From Bacilli bacterium (GTDB lineage: Bacteria > Bacillota_I > Bacilli_A > RFN20 > CAG-826), in NCBI GenBank assembly GCA_022653695.1, contig JALCSW010000002.1:214605-278604 (forward strand): a DNA stretch of 64,000 nt, in the 5' to 3' direction. Positions 42,482 through 49,592 of the stretch are shown one piece after another. The notes beneath the pieces were generated by a model. The model did not search any database and was not told the origin of the DNA. It worked only from the letters and a program-made list of their open reading frames with translations. The first letter of the stretch is position 1; every line of letters begins with the position of its first letter. The translations under genes were made by a program, and so were the position numbers.

Positions 42482-43993
42482 TTAAAGTTCCTCCGATGAC
42501 ACCACGACGAGGGAGTTCGAAGGCACGGAGAGGGAAAGCCATTTGTTCAAGGAGCCCTCGATCTCGTAGTTCGGTTTGACGAAACCGTCCTCGCCGAGTT
42601 TGATGAGACCTTCGCCGAACTCGTAGACATAGAGTTTGCCCGAGCCTTCCACGGCCGGGCCGAGAAGGAAGCGCCGGGTCGTGGCCTCGGTCCCCCGGTT
42701 GATCGCGCAGTAACCGCCGCTTTCGCCGTCTTTTGAAACCGCGGCGATGCAGCGGAACGAATCGTCGATCTCCCGCGAATTGGCCGCGTTGCCGTAAATC
42801 TTGCTGCCCGAAGAGAACAAATGCGTCAAAAGGCAGGAGCTATGATACCATGGGCGAAGCTCCTGGTTGTAGGAGGTGGCGCTTGAAAGGGAACTGAACA
42901 TGCCCCACATCTTCGGGGTGCTCACGTTGCCGCTGTACATCATGTTCTGCGCGTCGTCAAACGACCAATAGGTGAGGCTGTTGAAGCCCGATAGCATGGT
43001 TTGGATGGTGAAATCCGCCATGCGGACCCCGTAGGAGACGGTCTTGATGAGGGAGTTGCTGTCCGTCGAGGCGACCTTGCCGTCGAGGAGCCCGCATTCC
43101 CAGACGTCGAGCGGGCGCGACGTGCCGCATCCCCCGTCAAGCGTTCGTATCGCCGCGACGAGCTCGTCGGCGTATTCGCGGACGTAACCGCCGTCGATGT
43201 AATAATTCGACAGGTAGAAATGGGCGCCGTAATCGGCCACTTGGTCGCTGATTCGGTTGGCGATCCCGGTCCAATACTCCTTCGTTCCGTCGAAGCCGGT
43301 CGTGTCCCCGCCGATGATGCCGACCTCGGTGAGGCCCCTCGCGTCAAGGGCCGCGCGGACGTTTTTAACGCCCGCGATCCATTTGTCGAGGGTATTGTTG
43401 TAATTCTTGCTCGAGCCTTGGCTACCCGTGTAATTGGGCTCGTTTCCGTTCACGAACCACCGAATGCAGGTGAAGCCGGACACGTTGATGAGATAATCGA
43501 AGATGTCGGCGCTTATTTTGGCCCAGCGAAGATCCGCCGTGCACTCGTCCATCATGCCCCAGACGTCATTCCTGAGGTCGCCGATGACGTTCCAGGACCC
43601 GGCGGCCACCTGAATGCCGTGGCTTTGGCAATAACGGAGGATCTCGAAGAGGTTGTCGCCCCACTTGTTGGCGAAATCGTAGGTCCAGGTGTCGTTGGTT
43701 TTGTCATCGTCGCCTTTGTCGTCGAAATCCTTGACGAAAGAGTCGTAATTGAACATGCAGCGGATCCGCGCGGGGGCGAGTTCCTTGATGTTGGCGTAGA
43801 TCCGCTTGAAGGAGTTCTCGTCCAGCATGTCGGTGTCCTCGTAGACGCCCCACTCGACGCCTAAGCCCCCGAAGGAGCTTTGGACGAGGTCGTCCTCGCC
43901 GAAAACGATATCGGTGTAGTCCTGGCTTCCGCACGAGGATAGGGAAAGGGCTAGGAGAGCCGGAACCAGAAGCCGGAGACGTTCGCGTCTCAT
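42482..43993 (-). CDS. Clan GH-A glycoside hydrolase lipoprotein
   Basis: The 503-residue lipoprotein (LSLSSC) folds as a clan-A barrel by pattern: acid/base Glu in RWFVNGNEPNY after strand 4 and a candidate nucleophile Glu in LDVWECGLLD, with TYWSFDDAQ further on. A C-terminal beta domain ends the protein. I cannot assign the exact GH family (GH5, GH30, GH39 and mannanase families are possible). Its start overlaps the solute-binding protein stop (ATGA). With the neighbours, an endo-acting mannanase-like role is likely but unproven. Confidence 0.82.
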   Translation of the reverse strand: MRRERLRLLVPALLALSLSSCGSQDYTDIVFGEDDLVQSSFGGLGVEWGVYEDTDMLDENSFKRIYANIKELAPARIRCMFNYDSFVKDFDDKGDDDKTNDTWTYDFANKWGDNLFEILRYCQSHGIQVAAGSWNVIGDLRNDVWGMMDECTADLRWAKISADIFDYLINVSGFTCIRWFVNGNEPNYTGSQGSSKNYNNTLDKWIAGVKNVRAALDARGLTEVGIIGGDTTGFDGTKEYWTGIANRISDQVADYGAHFYLSNYYIDGGYVREYADELVAAIRTLDGGCGTSRPLDVWECGLLDGKVASTDSNSLIKTVSYGVRMADFTIQTMLSGFNSLTYWSFDDAQNMMYSGNVSTPKMWGMFSSLSSATSYNQELRPWYHSSCLLTHLFSSGSKIYGNAANSREIDDSFRCIAAVSKDGESGGYCAINRGTEATTRRFLLGPAVEGSGKLYVYEFGEGLIKLGEDGFVKPNYEIEGSLNKWLSLSVPSNSLVVVSSEEL

Positions 43994-45594
43994 TTTCCGT
44001 ACCCCAATTCGCCGTTGATTTCGCTGAGGACGGAAGGCCACGGGCTCTTCGTCACGTTGTCGAGATAGGCCGCCTTGTCCTCCTTGCCGTAGCAATACTT
44101 GACGACCTCGTCGTTGGCGTCCTCGAGCATAGAGCCCTCGTATTTGTCCTTAAGGTCGGTGGAAAGCCACATGACCTCGCTCTTTTCCTTGAAGACGCGG
44201 AGGAGGCCCGAGGCTTCGGCCGCGTCCATTTCGCTTTGCCAGCCACTAAGGGCCCCATAGGCCTCGCGATCCGTCAGCGGGTCGTAGGAATCGTAATCGT
44301 TGCCCAAAGTGACCATGTAGCGGAGGTACTTGGCGCCGTTCTCTTTTTCGACGTAGGCGCCGGTATCATCCTTGGGCCAGCCGTTTTCCGTGAGGGCGAT
44401 GTTCCCGGCTCCGTCCTCGGTGTAGTCGTACCCCTTAAGGCCATAGACGGCGAGTTTGGTGCCCTCCGCCCCCAAAAGGTAATCCATGATGTCAAGGATG
44501 AGTTTCTGCTTCTTTTCGCTGATGTCGTAATTGAAGAAAGTCATCGAATACCAGTTCTCGGCCCCTTCGAGGGCGTATTTGCCATCCGGGCCCTTGACTT
44601 TCATGATGGCCGAGGCGTCATCGACGGAAAAAGAGGAGTCGAGGGCGTTCGAGGTCGCGAGGGACTTCCGAACCGCCTCGTAGTTCGATAGCGAGAGGTT
44701 TTCGTAAAGGACTCCGCAGTCGTTGCTGCAGTAGGCTTTGCGGGCCCCGCCTTCGGTCGCGGTGTATTGGTCGTAGCCATACACGAGGTCGTCGACGTAA
44801 CTCTTGGCTAGGTCCATGCCTTTCACATAGGCGTCCGTCGCGAAAGTCCCGACGTATTTCCTCGCCGTGGCGTCCCAACTGAAGCAATGCGGGCTGTCCT
44901 TGTAGAAGTTGGTCACCGAAGGGAAACTCCATTCGACGTCCGCCAAGGCGTATTTATCGCCTTTCCCGGTCGGGTTGAGGTGGCTATTGAAAACGTCAAG
45001 AAGGTTCTGGAACTGCTCCCATGAATAGACGTCGCCCTCCTGATAAACGTTCCATTTTTTGGCCCAATCGCGCCGGTAAACGTAGGTGAACGGCGAATAA
45101 TCCACGCCGTAATCCGAGATGTTCTTGGCTATAGGGATGCCATATAGCTTCCCATCGATCTTGAAGGCGTCGATGTCGCTGGTGGCGCTTAGCATGGCCT
45201 CGACGTTCGGCCACGGCGACAGGTCGTCCGGCAGGGCTTTGATCACCTGCGCGTCGGCCCAGTATCGGTAACTGTTGGCGCAGTTGAACTGCGTCAGGTT
45301 GTACTGAAAGACGTCGGTGAGGTTGTTGGCGTTGACGGCCGCCGAGACCTGGCTGCTCCAATCGTTGTAACTGTAGCTCGACGGGGTGATGTCCACCTTG
45401 AATTTGCCCTCGATCTCGTCGGTGTAGATGTCATTGCCCGTCCAACTCTCGAAATAAAGGTTGCGAAGGCTTATTTTGAGGTTGCCGGCGTCATCGTATT
45501 CGTCCTCTCCGCCGCCTCCGCACGAAACGAGGGCCAAGCTGGCCACCAGCGCCGCGAACAGCGGCAAGACAATTCTCTTCAAAGGGTTTTTCAT
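43990..45594 (-). CDS. Sugar ABC transporter solute-binding lipoprotein
   Basis: The 534-residue lipoprotein (LALVSC) belongs to the large LplA-type group of extracellular solute-binding proteins: LYGIPIAKN, YRRDWAKKW, and a C-terminal domain with GTKLAVYGLKGYDY. Such proteins pair with LplB/LplC-type permeases, which are encoded next. A strong AGGAGGTA precedes the ATG at 45594. It probably binds mannooligosaccharides, which is inferred from the GH130 genes. Confidence 0.93.
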   Translation of the reverse strand: MKNPLKRIVLPLFAALVASLALVSCGGGGEDEYDDAGNLKISLRNLYFESWTGNDIYTDEIEGKFKVDITPSSYSYNDWSSQVSAAVNANNLTDVFQYNLTQFNCANSYRYWADAQVIKALPDDLSPWPNVEAMLSATSDIDAFKIDGKLYGIPIAKNISDYGVDYSPFTYVYRRDWAKKWNVYQEGDVYSWEQFQNLLDVFNSHLNPTGKGDKYALADVEWSFPSVTNFYKDSPHCFSWDATARKYVGTFATDAYVKGMDLAKSYVDDLVYGYDQYTATEGGARKAYCSNDCGVLYENLSLSNYEAVRKSLATSNALDSSFSVDDASAIMKVKGPDGKYALEGAENWYSMTFFNYDISEKKQKLILDIMDYLLGAEGTKLAVYGLKGYDYTEDGAGNIALTENGWPKDDTGAYVEKENGAKYLRYMVTLGNDYDSYDPLTDREAYGALSGWQSEMDAAEASGLLRVFKEKSEVMWLSTDLKDKYEGSMLEDANDEVVKYCYGKEDKAAYLDNVTKSPWPSVLSEINGELGYGK

Positions 45595-45607
45595 AGATTG
45601 ATACCTC

Positions 45608-46516
45608 CTATCCTTTGATGGCACCCACGACGATGCCTTTGACGAAGAAACGCTGCAAAAACGGATAGAAACACATCATCGGCACGATCGTGAAGAAGAT
45701 CGAGGCCATGACGAGCCCTTCGCTATAGGTCCTTGAGGTCGGGCTTTCGACGCTCGTGGACATGCTGGCGATCATCTCGCGGAGGACCAATTGGAGCGGA
45801 CGGAGGGTGCTTTTCTCGGTGAAGAGCATGCCGTTATACCAACTGTTCCAGTTGCCGACGGCGAAGAAAAGGCCCACCGTGGCCAGCATCGGAAGGGACA
45901 AAGGCAAATAGACCTTGACGAAAATCTGCATGTCGTTGGCCCCGTCGATGCGGGCGCTTTCCTCGAGCTCCTTCGGGAGCGAGGCGAAGTAGTTGCGCAT
46001 AAGAAGCATGTTGAAGGTGTCGATCGCCCCCGGGATGATCATGACCCAAATGGTGTTGTACATGCCTAAGTCCTTGATCAGATAGTAATAAGGGACGAGG
46101 CCGCCGCCGAAGAACATGGTGACGAGGATCATGTTCATGACGAAATTCTTGCCGACCCATCTTTCGCGCGACATCGCGTAACCGGTGATGACGGTGAAGA
46201 ACAGCTGATAGGCCGTCCCGCCGACAAGGAGGATCATCGTGATCCCGAAGCCGTTCCACATCTCGCTGTTGGTAAAGACGGACTCGTAGGCCTCGAAGGT
46301 GAGGTCGGTCGGCCACAGGAGGATATCGCTCGTCATGTAGGCCGTTTCGCTGGAAACGGATATCACGAAGCAGTAATAGAACGGGAAGATGACCGCCAGG
46401 ACATAGAACAGAAGGATAAGGAACAGGACGATGTCCATCGCGCTTCGGCGGTCGTTGGCGTTCTTCCCGTGCGGACGGAGGGGCAGCCTTTCGAGCGTGG
46501 CTTTCTTTTTTCCCAT
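45608..46516 (-). CDS. Sugar ABC permease, LplC/AraQ type
   Basis: The 302-residue protein has six membrane helices and the EAA loop LEESARIDGANDMQIFVKVYLPLSLPM that contacts the ATPase. It ends 13 bases before the binding protein gene and starts one base after the other permease stop, so the three are made together. No ATPase gene is adjacent; the MsmK-type gene at the operon end should supply it. Confidence 0.95.
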   Translation of the reverse strand: MGKKKATLERLPLRPHGKNANDRRSAMDIVLFLILLFYVLAVIFPFYYCFVISVSSETAYMTSDILLWPTDLTFEAYESVFTNSEMWNGFGITMILLVGGTAYQLFFTVITGYAMSRERWVGKNFVMNMILVTMFFGGGLVPYYYLIKDLGMYNTIWVMIIPGAIDTFNMLLMRNYFASLPKELEESARIDGANDMQIFVKVYLPLSLPMLATVGLFFAVGNWNSWYNGMLFTEKSTLRPLQLVLREMIASMSTSVESPTSRTYSEGLVMASIFFTIVPMMCFYPFLQRFFVKGIVVGAIKG

Positions 46517-46517
46517 G

Positions 46518-47471
46518 CTAGATGATCCCCCTTTCCCCGCACAGTTTGGCGATGCGGTCGACCGAGATGACGAGGATGAAGGAAACGACGGACTTGAAGA
46601 GGCCGATGGCCGTTCCGATGCCGGGGTTCACGAGATTCGTGAAGGTCTGACGGTATATATAGGTGTCGAGAATGTCGACCTGATCGTAAACCAAGGGGTT
46701 ATAAAGGTTGAAGATCTGGTCGAATCCGGCCGAGAGGATGCCGCCCACCGAAAGGATGAGAAGGAGAATCGCCGTGCTCTTGATGCCTGGCAAGGTGATG
46801 TGCCAGATTTTTTGGCTCCGGGAGGCCCCGTCGATGTCGGCGGCTTCGTATAGTTCGGGCGGGATCCCCGCCATGGTGGCTAAGTAAATGATGGAAGACC
46901 AGCCGGCCTCCTTCCAGATGTCGCTCACGAAAATAAGGCCGAGGAAGAAGCCCCCGTCGCCGAGGAAGGTCGTTCGGTCCCCGCCGCAGGCCACCGCGAT
47001 GTCGTTGACCACGCCGGTCCTGGAAAAGAGGACGTCGATGAAGCCGGCGATGACGATCCAGGAAAGGAAATGGGGGAACGTGACGATGGTCTGCGAGAAC
47101 TTCTTGAAGCGCTTGAGCCGGATTTCGTTGATGAGCAAAGCCACCAGAATCGCGGCCACGAAGGAAATGACGATTTTGCCCGCCCCGATCAGGATGGTGT
47201 TCCGTAAGACGTTCGCGAAATCGGGGTCGCTGCTGAAGATGTAGGTGAAGTTGCCCCACCCGACGAAATGCTCCTTCAGACTGCCGATGATGCCGAGTTT
47301 GGGGTAGTACTTGGTGAAGGCCATGAGGACCCCGTACATCGGGATGTAGCAGAAAATGAAATAGAACGCCACCGCCGGAACGATCATGGCGATCAGGTAG
47401 CGGGATTTGACGAAATTCCGCCCGAAATGGTGGAATCTCGACTGTCTTTTGCGGATGAGGACCCGTTCCAT
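46518..47471 (-). CDS. Sugar ABC permease, LplB type
   Basis: The 317-residue protein has six membrane helices and the EAA loop ELYEAADIDGASRSQKIWHITLPGI. The start MERVLIRKRQSRF overlaps the GH130 stop (TAATG); the ORF track start at 47525 lies within GH130. It forms the heterodimeric channel with the next gene. Confidence 0.95.
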   Translation of the reverse strand: MERVLIRKRQSRFHHFGRNFVKSRYLIAMIVPAVAFYFIFCYIPMYGVLMAFTKYYPKLGIIGSLKEHFVGWGNFTYIFSSDPDFANVLRNTILIGAGKIVISFVAAILVALLINEIRLKRFKKFSQTIVTFPHFLSWIVIAGFIDVLFSRTGVVNDIAVACGGDRTTFLGDGGFFLGLIFVSDIWKEAGWSSIIYLATMAGIPPELYEAADIDGASRSQKIWHITLPGIKSTAILLLILSVGGILSAGFDQIFNLYNPLVYDQVDILDTYIYRQTFTNLVNPGIGTAIGLFKSVVSFILVISVDRIAKLCGERGII

Positions 47472-48451
47472 TATCTGCTTCTTTCCTTGATGAAGCCCAC
47501 GAGGCGGTCGACATAGGAGAAGCAAAGCGACGTGTACGTGTCGGCGCTTCCGTAATAGATGGCCATCCGCCCTGTCCTCGCGTCCACTAGGGCGGACGTC
47601 GGGAAGCAGACGTTGGGCACGAAGCCAGACGTTTCGTAATCCTTTTCGGGCGTCAGAAGGTAATCGCGGCAGCGGAAAAGGACCTTTCCGGGACGCTCCC
47701 GGTCGAGGAGGGCGCCCGAGAAACTATAGACGAAGCCGTTGCAGGTGTTCGTGACCCCATGGAAAAGGAGAAGCCACCCTTCATCGGTTTCGATGGGGTT
47801 GCTTCCGGCGCCGATCTTGGTGAGGTTCCACCATTCCCAGCCCCGTTCCATCACATGCTCGTTCTCGCCCCAATGGATCAAATCGGGGGACTTGGAAAGG
47901 AAGATGTCCCCGAACGCCGTGTGGCCCGAGTCGCTGGGGCGGGACAGCATGACGTATTCGCCGCCGATCTTGCGCGGGAAAAGGACGCCGTTGCGGTTAT
48001 AGGGCAAAAAAGGATGCGGGTATTTGACGAATTTCCGGAAATCGGTCGTTTTCGCGATGGCGAGAGCCGGGCCAAAAAAGTCGTCGCACCAAGTGACGTA
48101 ATAGGCTCCCTCGATCTCGACGAGGCGCGGGTCGTACTGGTAGTGGCTTTCGGCCGCGTTCCCTTCCTCGTCCACGAAGACGATGGGCCTGTCCTCGAAT
48201 TCGATCGAAAGCCCATCCGCGGAGCGGCCAACGTACAAATGGGGGACCCCTGTGCGATCCTCGGCGCGGAAAACGCCGATGAAAGCCCCTTTGTAGGGAA
48301 CGAGGGCCGAGTTGAAGACGCGGGAGAGGGACCCGGCGGGGTTTCGCTTGATGAGCGGGTTGCCGCTGTAGCGCCACACGGGGTCCAGGCAGCCTTTCGG
48401 GCATTCCTCGAACGGGATGTTCGGTATGTCTTTTTCGTTGATGATCCTCAT
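47471..48451 (-). CDS. GH130 beta-mannooligosaccharide phosphorylase (copy 2)
   Basis: The 326-residue protein reads like GH130 subfamily 2: WRYSGNPLIKRNPAGSLSRVFNSA, GVFRAEDRTGVPHLYVGRS, HYQYDPRLVEIEGAYYVTW, GVLFPRKIGGEYVMLSRPSD and WLLLFHGV. Members release mannose-1-phosphate from beta-1,4-mannooligosaccharides or from mannosyl-GlcNAc of N-glycans. It lies right after the LacI regulator and before the permeases, with GGAGG at the start. The two GH130 copies are clearly different from each other. Confidence 0.92.
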   Translation of the reverse strand: MRIINEKDIPNIPFEECPKGCLDPVWRYSGNPLIKRNPAGSLSRVFNSALVPYKGAFIGVFRAEDRTGVPHLYVGRSADGLSIEFEDRPIVFVDEEGNAAESHYQYDPRLVEIEGAYYVTWCDDFFGPALAIAKTTDFRKFVKYPHPFLPYNRNGVLFPRKIGGEYVMLSRPSDSGHTAFGDIFLSKSPDLIHWGENEHVMERGWEWWNLTKIGAGSNPIETDEGWLLLFHGVTNTCNGFVYSFSGALLDRERPGKVLFRCRDYLLTPEKDYETSGFVPNVCFPTSALVDARTGRMAIYYGSADTYTSLCFSYVDRLVGFIKERSR

Positions 48452-48464
48452 AAAAGCGGGCCTC

Positions 48465-49475
48465 CTAAAGCCTCCGGGTCGAATCCCGCCTCACGAGCGG
48501 GCAATGGACGACGATCTGCGAATACTGGAGCCGCCGCTCCGAGAACATGCCGAGCAGATAGTCGGCGATCTCTTTCCCTAACTCCTCGCGGGGGACGTTG
48601 AACGTCGTGAGGGCTGGGATGGCCTCTTGGCCCTCCCGGACGTTGTCGAATCCCGTGACGCTGATGTCGTCGGGGATCCGCATGCCTATTCGGGCGATGA
48701 CCTTGTAGGCGTTGAGCGCGATGATGTCGTTCGCGCAGAGCAAGGCGGTTATTCTTTTCTCCCTCAAGGCCCTTTCGAGCATCGCGTCGTCGCTGTAATT
48801 GAGCGATGAGTTGTCGAAGTCGAGCGAGACGCCCGCGATGCCCTCTCCCTTATGGGAGGCGATCGCGGCTAAGAAACCCTCGTGCCGCTCCCGGAAGGAA
48901 GTCGAATGGGCGTCGCTTCCGTAGAAAGCCAGAATCCGATGGCCCTTGCCGATGAGCATTTCCGTGGCTTCGTAAAGGGAGTCGTAATTGGAGAACTTGA
49001 CCTTCGTGATGCAGTCGCTATGGAAGGTCTTGGGATCGACCTCCACCACCGGCTTGCCCAAGTCCTTGAGCCGGTCGTTGATGGGGGTGGGGTTGCTGTG
49101 GATGAGGATGTAGGCCGAGCAGGCGCTGGAAGCCAGTTTGCTCAGGCTTTCCTCGTCGAGTTTCCCCTCCTCGTAAACGAAGTAATCGAGGGTGATGGAA
49201 CTGAAGTCGAGGGTCTTGGCGACGGACTTGATGATCGGCTGCCAGTAGTCTTCCTTGAAGAGAAGGCGCGAAGGGATGACGAGGACGACGCGGCTGAGCG
49301 GCTTCACGGCGCTCCGCAGGCGCCCCTTGTCGTAGCCGAGTTCGAGGGCCTTTTTGACGATGCGGTTCTTGGTCTCGTCGCTCACGTTGTATTTCCCAGC
49401 CAAAGCGCGCGAAACCAATCCCTTGGTCACCCCGCACTCGCGGGCGATGTCCTCCAGTCGTATCCGATTGCCCAT
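48465..49475 (-). CDS. LacI-family repressor of the glycan operon
   Basis: The 336-residue protein has a LacI HTH, RLEDIARECGVTKGLVSRALAGKYNVS, and a periplasmic-binding-type sensor with ITALLCANDIIALNAYKV and DISVTGFDNV. It is the first gene of the operon, 13 bases before GH130. A compound GTAAAC operator lies just upstream, and a near copy stands in front of the 980-residue lipoprotein gene, so it likely controls both and itself. The sensed sugar is unknown. The ATG at 49475 is chosen from the HTH start; the ORF track starts at 49553 inside the operator. Confidence 0.92.
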   Translation of the reverse strand: MGNRIRLEDIARECGVTKGLVSRALAGKYNVSDETKNRIVKKALELGYDKGRLRSAVKPLSRVVLVIPSRLLFKEDYWQPIIKSVAKTLDFSSITLDYFVYEEGKLDEESLSKLASSACSAYILIHSNPTPINDRLKDLGKPVVEVDPKTFHSDCITKVKFSNYDSLYEATEMLIGKGHRILAFYGSDAHSTSFRERHEGFLAAIASHKGEGIAGVSLDFDNSSLNYSDDAMLERALREKRITALLCANDIIALNAYKVIARIGMRIPDDISVTGFDNVREGQEAIPALTTFNVPREELGKEIADYLLGMFSERRLQYSQIVVHCPLVRRDSTRRL

Positions 49476-49498
49476 AGCCAGCTTTTCCCCTCTCTTTG

Positions 49499-49541
49499 GT
49501 AAACTCGCCTCATAAATCGTAAACAAACGGCTTTTGTTTAT
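49499..49541 (-). promoter_or_regulatory. Compound operator A upstream of the LacI gene
   Basis: GTAAAC (49499), 14 bases, GTAAAC (49519), 11 bases, GTTTAT (49536-49541). The same three-part arrangement with identical spacings occurs at 52670-52712. The central 8-bp inverted repeat TAAACAAA-CGGCT-TTTGTTTA is typical of LacI-type sites. Confidence 0.75.
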
Positions 49542-49551
49542 CACTTCGGCC

Positions 49552-49585
49552 AAACGAATAGGGGCGGATAAAAACCCGCCCCTAT
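49552..49585 (-). terminator. Terminator of the 980-residue lipoprotein gene
   Basis: On the minus strand ATAGGGGCGG-GTTTTTAT-CCGCCCCTAT is a perfect 10-bp stem, followed by TCGTTT. It separates this gene from the LacI operon, so they are distinct units with a shared type of operator. Confidence 0.85.
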
Positions 49586-49592
49586 CAATCTT